Origin: a virus
Virus record (IMG/VR): IMGVR_UViG_3300010151_000258
Span: 1-20,616 of that record
Direction: 5' to 3' (one strand)
Length of the DNA: 20,616 nt
The stretch's first letter is position 1, and the number at the start of each line of letters is the position of its first letter. The notes beneath the pieces are model-generated. The model worked only from the letters and a program-made list of their open reading frames with translations, was not told where the DNA came from and did not search any database. The translations under genes were made by a program, and so were the position numbers. This document shows, in pieces, positions 13,344 to 20,616 of this stretch.

Positions 13344-14474
13344 TTAAGCTACATCGACCTGGATTCTTGCGGAACCGATAGCACCGCTTTGTACCATGTC
13401 TTTGATGTTCTTTGCAGAAGAACCAAGACTCAAACCTACGAGTGCGTCCTCTGCGAAATTATAAATGTAAGCAGGAATACCATTTGTTTCTGTACCCTGA
13501 AGTCCAGAACCAGGATAGGTATCTACAGCCTGCAGTTGATCTTTCGGAAATCTTGCTTCTGTGAATAGAAGTCTACCCACAGTCTGATTTGTGATCGATG
13601 CAGAAGCTGCTGAACCGTGAGGTACAAACTTACCGTATGCATCGGATGTCAAAATCTTACCGGCACGCCCATCATAAATGTTAGCAGTACTATCAAAGTA
13701 AAAGAAGCCGTGCTTCTTGTAAACCGCTTCGTAACCATCTTCTGTTGAAGCAGAAGGATCACTTGTAACAGTTGCTGCTGCGAAATTAGTAAGCGTCTGT
13801 GGTGTAGTATCGCCAAAATCAGCATATGGAAGATCGATCAATCCATCTGCAAGGATACCGTACTGGCTAGCCCATAGATTATAGTTCAAACTCTTACCAC
13901 GAATATCCTGCATTACGTCCATGAAGGCTACGCCAGCAGGCATATTAATTGGAGTATCAATGAAGTCTGCTGCAGTTGCGAGTGTATTGCTGGCATCTGG
14001 AAGTACTGTACCTGCAGTTACATCGTCTGCACTGTATTCATATCTAACTGCTGCTCCACCGTTTGCTGGAATCAAAAGTCCTGCTGCTGACTCGTGATAA
14101 CCCCAGAAACTTGTATCGATGTTAAGTGCTGTATATGCTGCTCCAGCTACTGTCTCATCATCAAAAACAGGAATGTTACCTGATGCTTCGATATCTGGAA
14201 TACCACCAGAGATACCTGTTTCTGCTGTTGCTGTAGTCTGATTTGTAATCAAACTAACAATTGTACCTTTTGTAATTACTACCCAGTCTCCGGTCTCAGT
14301 ATCCTGCCACTGGACAGGAAGAGCTTTCCATGGATAGAAGGCACCAGCCGGACGCATACCACCCTGAGCAGATTGCTCTAGCTCTCTACGGAGTGGGGAT
14401 GTGTTATACTTAGAAGGGTTACTTCTAATAGGCTGTCTGCGAACACTTTCATTTAAGAATACCAAATCTGACAA
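13344..14474 (-). CDS. Putative capsid decoration or head structural protein
   Basis: A 376-aa protein between the protease/scaffold and the major capsid gene. The N-terminal region contains AFYPWKALPVQWQDTETGDW then VVITKGTIVSL, a pattern like decoration proteins that carry a 'K/PGTIV' strand. The remainder is rich in Ala, Gly, Thr and Ser with many beta strands, typical of an extracellular virion component, and ends with ARIQVDVA. It starts at TTG (14474-14472) with an AGGAGA SD 10 nt upstream. It is probably made in large amounts, given its neighbours. It could instead be a second, minor capsid-type protein or a head fibre base. No enzyme motif is visible. Confidence 0.55.
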   Translation of the reverse strand: MSDLVFLNESVRRQPIRSNPSKYNTSPLRRELEQSAQGGMRPAGAFYPWKALPVQWQDTETGDWVVITKGTIVSLITNQTTATAETGISGGIPDIEASGNIPVFDDETVAGAAYTALNIDTSFWGYHESAAGLLIPANGGAAVRYEYSADDVTAGTVLPDASNTLATAADFIDTPINMPAGVAFMDVMQDIRGKSLNYNLWASQYGILADGLIDLPYADFGDTTPQTLTNFAAATVTSDPSASTEDGYEAVYKKHGFFYFDSTANIYDGRAGKILTSDAYGKFVPHGSAASASITNQTVGRLLFTEARFPKDQLQAVDTYPGSGLQGTETNGIPAYIYNFAEDALVGLSLGSSAKNIKDMVQSGAIGSARIQVDVA

Positions 14475-14498
14475 GTTAATTCACTCTCCTAGTTAAGT

Positions 14499-16091
14499 CT
14501 ATTTATTAGACTTTTTAAGAATTATTCTCTTGATCATATCTGAACCGCTTTCTTCCTTTGTTGAATCAACAATTTTTTCATCAGGATCATTATCCAGAAC
14601 TGGATTGTCTGTTCCCTGTGTTGGTTCGTCAGGCTTCTGATATGTTCCGAACTTTGTTTCAGCGCCCAATGCGTCGTACGCACTAGCGATCTGATGTCCG
14701 TCCATATCCGAAATTACCTTGGAGATAGCTTCCGATCTGTTATCAAAGAACTTCTCTGCTGTGACAAGGTCAGGTAGTTTACCTGCGCTCATCTGTAGAT
14801 CCACTAGAAGGGTAGCCCTTAGACGTTGAACTAATTGATAGAGTCCTGTGTTCTCATCAACCATTGCCTTCATAAGATCGCTCTCGTCTGGTTGCTCATC
14901 TAATTGAGTCTTGAGTGCATCAACCTGAGTCTGTAGCTTGCTTATGGTATCGGACTTCTCTTCGATGTCTTTCTGTACATCTTCTAGTTTTGTTTTAACT
15001 GCTTCGTGTTCCAGTACCTTTTCATCACTAAGTAGTTCTGTAAGATCTGCAATCTTCTTTTCAAGGTCTGCAATCTTTTCTGTAAATGAAAGATCCTGGT
15101 TGTCATCTGCAGCTTCGAATGATGCTTTCTTCATTAGCACAACTGAAGTAAGCTTGGCTTTGGATCCTCTACCATTGTAGTTATCCAAAATTTCTATTGC
15201 AGCATTGATGTGTTCCATGTCAGGAAGAGGAAACGTACTCTTCTTATCTGTATGTGGTCCACAAAATGCATCGTCACCTTCGTAGAACTTATCTCCAAGT
15301 TTTTCTTTCATTGCTTCTGCAACATGAGCTGCAAGCTTGAAGTCGTGTGCTGTCCACGCTGTAACGTCTTTCGGTTCCTCTTCTTTCTCGTCTTCTATTT
15401 CTACTTTGATGTGTGCTTCTTTAGCTTCACCAGATAGTTCAATAGAATCCCGTATAAGGATTACTTCTTCGCTATCTGTACTATCGTCGTCTCCGACATG
15501 CACTACACCAGCAAAGTGATCTTCGGACTGATCTGCTGGAGTATTTACAAATGATACTTCGCTGTATTTTCTCTGACCTACATTCCATACACAAACTTGA
15601 TCATCATAAGTCTTACCTTTTTCATGATCGCACTTGTCTTCTTTGCTCGATACATTAGAGTCACATATAGAGCATCTAATATCTTTACTTGAGCACGATG
15701 TAGATACAGTTAAGTACGTACCGTCAAGTACTTTCTTAATTGCATCGGGGTCGGTAATGAGCGCATCTAGAACAACTACACCAGTTGGACGATTATCTTT
15801 ATCGTCTCCATCTTGAAGCTGGAGATCTTCTCGTCTAGCATCGTAGACCCTGCCTAGAGGATCTTCCTGATCATTGTGAAATGTCACAACTGGCTTACCG
15901 AATGGTTCAAACCAAGACTTCAGGCTATTATCGGTAGCTTCGCCGTCTACATATCGAAACTTGTTCTCATTAACGTAACCCAGATGTGTTGCAGCCAGAC
16001 GAACATTTAATGCCTTAATATCAGAAGCATCTCTGGTTTTCAAAGCATCGGTCATCTGAACTTTCACGGGATTAACATTTACAAATTTCAA
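14499..16091 (-). CDS. Prohead maturation protease fused to coiled-coil scaffold
   Basis: About 530 aa from the chosen TTG at 16091-16089, which has an AGAGGTGG SD 7 nt upstream and overlaps the kinase TGA. An earlier TTG at 16124 lacks an SD. Residues 1-200 resemble a phage prohead protease: H72 (VVTFHND) and S130/S132 (LTVSTSCSS) are candidate catalytic residues, about the spacing seen in herpes-like prohead proteases, followed by a block ending SEVSFVNTPAD. Between them is a Cys/His cluster (C140, C143, C154, H156, C167), likely a zinc ribbon. Residues 289-325 carry the FPLPD..H...A motif of a small phage-associated domain. Residues 336-400 are a coiled coil of scaffold type. Together the protein would shape the prohead and then cleave head proteins. 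The catalytic residues are inferred. Confidence 0.72.
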   Translation of the reverse strand: MKFVNVNPVKVQMTDALKTRDASDIKALNVRLAATHLGYVNENKFRYVDGEATDNSLKSWFEPFGKPVVTFHNDQEDPLGRVYDARREDLQLQDGDDKDNRPTGVVVLDALITDPDAIKKVLDGTYLTVSTSCSSKDIRCSICDSNVSSKEDKCDHEKGKTYDDQVCVWNVGQRKYSEVSFVNTPADQSEDHFAGVVHVGDDDSTDSEEVILIRDSIELSGEAKEAHIKVEIEDEKEEEPKDVTAWTAHDFKLAAHVAEAMKEKLGDKFYEGDDAFCGPHTDKKSTFPLPDMEHINAAIEILDNYNGRGSKAKLTSVVLMKKASFEAADDNQDLSFTEKIADLEKKIADLTELLSDEKVLEHEAVKTKLEDVQKDIEEKSDTISKLQTQVDALKTQLDEQPDESDLMKAMVDENTGLYQLVQRLRATLLVDLQMSAGKLPDLVTAEKFFDNRSEAISKVISDMDGHQIASAYDALGAETKFGTYQKPDEPTQGTDNPVLDNDPDEKIVDSTKEESGSDMIKRIILKKSNK

Positions 16092-17011
16092 TCTTCTGCC
16101 ACCTCTGTGACTATGTGATTCCAACTTTCAATGTCTAGTGTATTGCCAGCGGGAAGTGACATCATTCTCTCACAGCCTTTAACGGCTGCTTCGAGACCTG
16201 TTCTCAAGTCCCAACCTTCTAATGCACCTACTGCAAGAACTGCAGTCATGACATCTCCTGCTCCAACCACTGTTTTAGGTTTACGTTGTCCTGGAAATAC
16301 TAATCCAAAAGGATGCTTCTTATCATCATAATGAATAGGTTCTTTTCCATTTGTTACTACAACTTGACCTGGGGTCCAGTCTGCTAACTTAGTAATAGCA
16401 TCCAAAGTATTATCAGTTGATGTTAAAGCTAGAGCTTCTGCAGAATTGGGTTTAATAATTATTTCATCCGTCTTGTATGCATCAAAGAACTCTTTCTTCG
16501 GATCTGCAATCCAAGTTCGGAAACGACCTTTGAGGGTCTGTAGTATTGACTCAGTTATTGATCCCTTTGCGTAGTCGCTAGTTATTAACACTTCGCAACT
16601 ATCAGGTATATCTTCAATCATTTCTAACACATGTTTATCATATTTCCTAAATGCATTAAAATGAGGATCTAAGTCAATTCTGGTTATGGTTTCATCTCCA
16701 CACATGTATCTATCTTTCTTACAGTCGAGATCAATCCATCCTAATGTTGTACCATCTATTAGGTATTTCTTTAAGGGAGCATGTGCTCCACTGTCATCTA
16801 ATATGTTAGTTCCAGTCATACCAATTATAATAGTTGGTATTCCCATTCGAGCTAGACACATTGCTACATTGCCTGCTCCTCCAGGACTAGAGTGATCAAA
16901 GATAGGGTTAACTATACATAAACCATCGTGCTCTGGAGACTTCTTTGTTGTTGCTTGATAATATCTGTCCAACATAATGTCGCCGAAGACAACGACTTTA
17001 GGACTTACCAT
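16088..17011 (-). CDS. PfkB-family sugar kinase, HldE/RfaE kinase-domain-like
   Basis: A 307-aa protein of ribokinase/PfkB type, close in pattern to the kinase half of HldE (D-glycero-beta-D-manno-heptose 7-phosphate kinase). Residues 8-18 (VFGDIMLDRYY) and 25-27 (SPE) form the substrate end, and PGGAGNVAMCLARMG at 43-57 is the first PfkB signature. SDYAKG is at 145-150, ADPK at 169-172 and KPNSAEA at 187-193. VVGAGDVMTAVLAVGALEG at 248-266 is the second signature, with D253 as predicted catalytic base. All key positions seem intact, so it is probably active. No nucleotidyltransferase domain is fused. It lies between portal and protease genes and shares its stop with the next start, so it is co-expressed. 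It may act on a sugar phosphate for glycan or nucleotide-sugar synthesis; the substrate is unproven. Confidence 0.85.
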   Translation of the reverse strand: MVSPKVVVFGDIMLDRYYQATTKKSPEHDGLCIVNPIFDHSSPGGAGNVAMCLARMGIPTIIIGMTGTNILDDSGAHAPLKKYLIDGTTLGWIDLDCKKDRYMCGDETITRIDLDPHFNAFRKYDKHVLEMIEDIPDSCEVLITSDYAKGSITESILQTLKGRFRTWIADPKKEFFDAYKTDEIIIKPNSAEALALTSTDNTLDAITKLADWTPGQVVVTNGKEPIHYDDKKHPFGLVFPGQRKPKTVVGAGDVMTAVLAVGALEGWDLRTGLEAAVKGCERMMSLPAGNTLDIESWNHIVTEVAED

Positions 17012-17082
17012 ATTTCTATAACTCCATATTATCCTTTACTTTATACTCACTACATAGCCCCATAACTTTTTTTGGGGTACAA
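17012..17082 (-). other. 71-nt gap between portal and kinase genes, weak promoter-like elements
   Basis: The gap is AT-rich. On the minus strand it contains CCCC and GGGG blocks that could form a short weak hairpin around an A-run, then TATAAAG and GATAAT boxes before the kinase ATG, and a GGAG SD 10 nt upstream of the start. No good -35 partner is present, so a promoter is only possible. It is the largest gap in the window. Confidence 0.25.
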
Positions 17083-19206
17083 TTAATTTGCAGTGCGACC
17101 AGGAACTGTCACCAAACAGTTACAATTAGGGTGCGAACTTCCTGGTGGAATGTCCAAGGAAGTTAAGTTATCAACGACTGGAAATGTTCTTGCTCCTTTG
17201 TTACATCCAGGACATGCAGGAATCAGAAGTTCTTGTTGTCCTTGGGCTTGGAACATTCTTGCTCTACCAAAATTGTAATCTCTCATCAATGAAGTAGAAA
17301 GATTCATTTTAATTCTATGGTGATATGTGTCCATGATTGCAGACACAGTTGATGCATCCAAAGAATCTGTAATATTTTTTTGATTGATCTTACGCGCAAC
17401 TGTTCTCGCTAACTTTTGTAATGACTTCTTAGCTTGTGTAATTGTATCCTCTACATCACTTTGCATCAATGAAGCTTGATCATTATCTATGATAACATCA
17501 TCAGTGAGTACACTATGTGCACCTTGAATATATGCATTAGTAAGTATAGGGGCGAGTACACCAATAGAGTCATCTACGAATTGTTTCTGAACTCCATCTA
17601 TCCACACGTCATCCATCTTATCATCTTCACTACCAAGTATAGTAATGAAATCTGTTCTCATAGTTTGCCAGTGAGAATCAATAATGTTTGACGAATGACT
17701 CATGCCCAATTCGTTCAGTACCGGAGTATCAAATGTATCTTGTAGTTGTAGTTCATCATTCAGATCCCCATCCTGAGGTATACGAGGAGATGCGAGTTGG
17801 GTCCCGTGTTGATTAGTGGGAATGTCCTTACTCTGTGCACTTCCATTTCCACCTACTGTACCTTTCAACATAAGTGTAGGCATAGTAACGTTCTTCAGAT
17901 ATGTATCTGCTTCTTGTGATCCAGTGAACGGTTCTTTACCAACTGCAAGTCTTGCTTCTTCATGTGTGATCATGCCACCTTGATACAGAAGCATATTATG
18001 ATTCTCGCTCTTTATCTTCTCATCTATATCAATTGAAGGTATGAACATTGTTACTTTATTAGTAGAGTTGTATTCGTCGTACGCGAACCCACCTTCAGAA
18101 AGGAGTTCTTCCAGTATGAATTCATTAACGAACATCTTCAGTACATCTTGAAACTCTTCTACTGTGTCGCGAGTATCTTGGGACATAGTAAGTGATGTAC
18201 CTCGTGAGGAACTATCACCCTCACCCCAATCTACAGATGAAAGATGTAACCCTCCACGTACACGCTTCATAAAGTAATCAAGATACGTCGAAGCATCAAT
18301 TGCTTCACCCTCAGCACCTATAACTTTTATCTCATGTCTCTCGGGAGTAACTAGAGCACCATTGAATGGCATGTTATCTACAGCATACTGTAATTCTTCT
18401 AGCTCTTCAGGTTCAGCTCTATCCTCGGTATCTCCAACAACATATTGATATAGTGGGACTGCGTGCTGATATACAAGTCTCTCGATATGTTCTTCCATAC
18501 CTCTCAGCGCACGTATGTCATCCAGCACAGATATAACGTACGGAGTACCAGTACTTAGTCCTACCTTTCTGTCTTTATGGAAGTGAATAACATCTTCAGG
18601 CTTGAACTTCGGCCATTGACTTCTAGGATAGCCAGGTACAACCTGTCGATACATTCTTACTTTGCCGTGCTCGTCTTTATCTATTTCAATAGTAGTTGCG
18701 CACATAGGATAGTATGCTGCTACTGGTTCTAGTTCTTTATCGTCGAATGTTCTACGATTCATTCCACCAGATGATTCCTTCTTACGTACCTTTACTATAT
18801 ATGCATTGGAATAGGTTACTAGTTGATCAACAAGGTCCTTAATTAGTTGTTCAGTAGGTATACCACTTACCATTGCTATTTGCTTGAATCTCTGCTTGAT
18901 ATAAGCTACCGCATTAGGATTCTGTCCCACCCACTCAAACTTATTCTTCAATATGAGTGTACATAGTTTCTCGACAGATCTGCGGAACAACGGTTCTCTG
19001 TCTATAGCATTAGCTACATCGTTAAGATTATAGTCAGGGCCCTTGAATGAGTTTCTATATTTTGTTCCATTATATGCTAGACCTGGAGAGTTAGCACGCA
19101 CAACGGGTCTCTTCTTCCGGACAGTCTTAGGGACTTCCTTATGAGAAGGCACATCCATTATAGCTATGCTATCTTTAGTATTGTCGTCAAAGTCAAATGC
19201 TGCCAT
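17083..19206 (-). CDS. Portal protein with MuF-like C-terminal region
   Basis: A 707-aa protein. Residues 50-450 have the pattern of dodecameric phage portals: FRRSVEKLCTLILKNKFEWV, then LVDQLVTYSNAYIVKVRKK, then PEDVIHFHKDRKVGLSTGTPYVISVLDDIRALRGMEEHI (split here as helix and loop), and a tail of DTVEEFQDVLKMFVNEF. Portals form the DNA entry channel and the base for the terminase and neck. The C-terminal 110 residues carry an R-rich helix (SLMRDYNFGRARMF), then a C..C pair (C665, C668) and PPGSSHPNCNC (H692, C695, C697), a pattern seen at the end of MuF/SPP1-gp7-type minor head proteins. It appears to be a natural portal-MuF fusion. It begins 2 nt after the TAA of the preceding gene. Confidence 0.85.
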   Translation of the reverse strand: MAAFDFDDNTKDSIAIMDVPSHKEVPKTVRKKRPVVRANSPGLAYNGTKYRNSFKGPDYNLNDVANAIDREPLFRRSVEKLCTLILKNKFEWVGQNPNAVAYIKQRFKQIAMVSGIPTEQLIKDLVDQLVTYSNAYIVKVRKKESSGGMNRRTFDDKELEPVAAYYPMCATTIEIDKDEHGKVRMYRQVVPGYPRSQWPKFKPEDVIHFHKDRKVGLSTGTPYVISVLDDIRALRGMEEHIERLVYQHAVPLYQYVVGDTEDRAEPEELEELQYAVDNMPFNGALVTPERHEIKVIGAEGEAIDASTYLDYFMKRVRGGLHLSSVDWGEGDSSSRGTSLTMSQDTRDTVEEFQDVLKMFVNEFILEELLSEGGFAYDEYNSTNKVTMFIPSIDIDEKIKSENHNMLLYQGGMITHEEARLAVGKEPFTGSQEADTYLKNVTMPTLMLKGTVGGNGSAQSKDIPTNQHGTQLASPRIPQDGDLNDELQLQDTFDTPVLNELGMSHSSNIIDSHWQTMRTDFITILGSEDDKMDDVWIDGVQKQFVDDSIGVLAPILTNAYIQGAHSVLTDDVIIDNDQASLMQSDVEDTITQAKKSLQKLARTVARKINQKNITDSLDASTVSAIMDTYHHRIKMNLSTSLMRDYNFGRARMFQAQGQQELLIPACPGCNKGARTFPVVDNLTSLDIPPGSSHPNCNCLVTVPGRTAN

Positions 19207-19208
19207 TA

Positions 19209-20616
19209 TTACCCCAGTCGCGTTAATGTATCATTTATTTCAAATAACAGTTCGTCCGATATGACCTGAGTACAATCAGCTAGTGTTTCGACAGCACGTA
19301 TCTGATTATTCACGTCATCTATTATTGCATTGTTTCTCTCTTCATCTGATAGTAATCTATCATCATCTCTACTTATAAAATCTGGTATGTTATCCAGATT
19401 CTCTTCTATCCCATCTCCATCAAGACCAAACTCTTCTGCAAGGAAACCACCAAGTTCATCTCTCGAAGGAAACAATGAATCGATCCCTGATCTTCCTGCC
19501 GGATGATTCACACTAGTTATATCATTAAGAGGATTGGGACTGGCAGCTATTGCTTCATCTGTAAGGTTAATGCAGAGGATTCCTTTATCTAATCCTGAAA
19601 TTACTTTATCTATAGTGTGTCTGAAGAATCGTAAGTTCTGTAGTACTTCTACTTTTCTGAGATAGCATCCTGCTTGACCTATAATAGGAACGCCCTTGTT
19701 AATAGCTATTCTAGACTTAACGGCATTCAATGCTCTGTTTATGTTTTTAGCTCTATTCTTAAGATCTCCTGTTCTCTCAGCCTGTCCTTCTACTGTAAGA
19801 CTATCTTCAATTTCAGCATCCGTTTCATCTCGTTCTCTTTTAAGTTCCTTTAACTCTTTATCTGCTTCGTCAAGAGAAGAGCAGTTGTATTTCATTCCTA
19901 TGCTTTCTTTTATATTGTTCTTCCAGTCAAGTATATAGGAATCAAGTTTAGCGAATATACCAGTGATAGGATGTGTTATCGTTTTAAGTATAAGATCAAT
20001 AAGTGCATTGAAGGGCCAGCATCTTGCGAAGACACTATCTCTACTCTTACCAATTAACTCAAATACTTCTTCTCTCAGATATTGTTGTAGTATATCTAGT
20101 GTAGTAATAACTGCACCAATCACAGCTAACATTATAGAGCCCAGTATATCAACAGAACCTTTAAGGTGCGTATCAATATCCTTCTGCAGGAAGTTGATAA
20201 GTAGGTCTATTACACTTCTCATCTGATGGAGTATACCAATATTCTTCTGTATTCTGTAATCTTTAGTAAGTCTTTGTATCTTATCTAGTCCACCAATAGC
20301 TGCAAGGTTACGTATAAGACAACACAGTACAACTGGATTCTTTGTCCATGAACGAAGTATTCTCTCAGCCTGTAACATGAATCCTTCAATAGCAGGTCTT
20401 ACTGCTGCACTATAAGCATTCCATGACTTAGGTACTTCTCTAGGAGGACCAGCAGTATGCGAGTTTGTATTAGATTGCGCAATGCGTCTTGCAGGTTCAG
20501 TAGCTGCTCTAGCTTCTAGGGTCTTCCTTCCAAGACTCTCTTCAGCTAGTCCTTGTTCTACTGCTTGATTAAATGCTACTCCTTGATCTTTTCTTCTTTG
20601 GGTTTGTGCGTCTACT
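19209..20616 (-). CDS. Helical virion-type protein, N-terminus beyond the right edge
   Basis: The frame ends in TAA at 19211-19209 and stays open to the window edge, giving at least 468 residues; an internal ATG at 20378 is therefore not the start. The first visible residues (DAQTQRRKDQG, AFNQAVEQGLAEESLGR) duplicate a segment of the coiled-coil tube paralogue. Next come a variable linker (TEPARRIAQSN...), a largely helical region with a hydrophobic stretch (SIMLAVIGAVITTLDIL), a second one around FNALIDLILKTITHPITGIF, a coiled coil (EADKELKELKRERDETDAEI) and an Asp-rich C-terminus. It lies upstream of the portal, where terminase or a head gene would be expected, but no terminase motif is visible. 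It could be a virion protein with membrane-active or channel properties, or an internal head protein; this is not established. Confidence 0.72.
   Translation of the reverse strand, partial: VDAQTQRRKDQGVAFNQAVEQGLAEESLGRKTLEARAATEPARRIAQSNTNSHTAGPPREVPKSWNAYSAAVRPAIEGFMLQAERILRSWTKNPVVLCCLIRNLAAIGGLDKIQRLTKDYRIQKNIGILHQMRSVIDLLINFLQKDIDTHLKGSVDILGSIMLAVIGAVITTLDILQQYLREEVFELIGKSRDSVFARCWPFNALIDLILKTITHPITGIFAKLDSYILDWKNNIKESIGMKYNCSSLDEADKELKELKRERDETDAEIEDSLTVEGQAERTGDLKNRAKNINRALNAVKSRIAINKGVPIIGQAGCYLRKVEVLQNLRFFRHTIDKVISGLDKGILCINLTDEAIAASPNPLNDITSVNHPAGRSGIDSLFPSRDELGGFLAEEFGLDGDGIEENLDNIPDFISRDDDRLLSDEERNNAIIDDVNNQIRAVETLADCTQVISDELLFEINDTLTRLG
20527..20614. repeat. Copy B of the near-identical 88-bp intragenic repeat
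   Basis: Direct repeat of 4299-4386 at 85/88 identity, with differences at 20540, 20579 and 20586. It encodes the first readable residues of the right-edge gene. The last two bases of the window differ from copy A, but the edge prevents me from telling whether the repeat stops here or continues with lower similarity. Confidence 0.9.

Noticed and set aside
16092-16124. Upstream TTG start (16124) for the protease/scaffold gene
   Set aside because: No SD precedes it and it would overlap the kinase by 37 nt. The TTG at 16091 has an AGAGGTGG site at ideal spacing and a stop/start overlap typical of this operon.
17012-17082. Sigma-70-type promoter for the kinase gene
   Set aside because: A GATAAT box and TATAAAG exist but there is no matching -35 at proper spacing, and the region is AT-rich, so such boxes are expected by chance; listed only as a weak possibility.
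20376-20378. ATG at 20378 as start of the right-edge gene
   Set aside because: The same frame is open upstream to the window edge and encodes the shared repeat peptide, so the true start lies outside.
1-20616. CRISPR array, tRNA, integrase, IS element or host chromosomal genes
   Set aside because: I saw no regularly spaced repeats, cloverleaf or CCA-type ends, transposase motifs or host operon. The sugar kinase alone is not evidence of chromosomal DNA, given its coupling to the phage protease gene.

Overview
The window is a stretch of the virion-structure operon of a contractile-tailed (myovirus-type) bacteriophage or closely related prophage. Every convincing gene is on the minus strand, so transcription runs from high to low coordinates. 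Genes are packed with 0-70 nt gaps, and several junctions are overlapping or directly abutting (TAATG, TAAATG, stop/TTG overlap). Many starts carry AAGGAGG-like Shine-Dalgarno (SD) sites, and TTG or GTG starts are frequent, including those chosen for the capsid and sheath genes. The DNA is AT-leaning. Strong SD sites plus TTG starts fit a low-GC Gram-positive host, but a heptose-kinase-like gene would equally suit other hosts, so I do not assign one. No terminase, tape measure, lysis, replication, integration, tRNA or CRISPR feature is visible, and no credible plus-strand gene.

Head region, in transcription order: a helical virion-type protein cut by the right edge (20616-19209); a portal protein with a MuF-like Cys/His C-terminus (19206-17083); a PfkB/HldE-type sugar kinase (17011-16088), unusual inside a head operon; a fused prohead protease and coiled-coil scaffold (16091-14499); a probable decoration protein (14474-13344); the HK97-fold major capsid protein (13281-11968); a 212-aa unknown (11913-11275); and a tiny Lys-rich ORF (11274-11197).

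Neck and tail region: an Ig-like (Big_5) plus head-tail adaptor fusion (11197-9833), a stopper-like protein (9830-9258), a tail-terminator-like protein (9258-8488), a large 930-aa sheath (8420-5628), the tail tube (5575-4898), two larger proteins that contain tube-type domains (4855-3299 and 3298-1913), two tail-assembly-chaperone-like proteins (1858-1358 and 1356-700), an unknown tail-region protein (687-91) and the start of another gene leaving the left edge (84-1).

Most notable: (1) an 88-bp, about 97% identical DNA repeat shared by the gene at the right edge and the coiled-coil tube paralogue 16 kb away, with all three differences changing amino acids; (2) three tube-domain paralogues in one continuous reading frame, separated only by TAA codons, the first junction carrying a UUCG-capped hairpin and no SD; (3) hairpins flanking the genes for the most abundant proteins (capsid, sheath, tube); (4) the sugar kinase; (5) a basic 25-codon ORF in frame directly after a stop.
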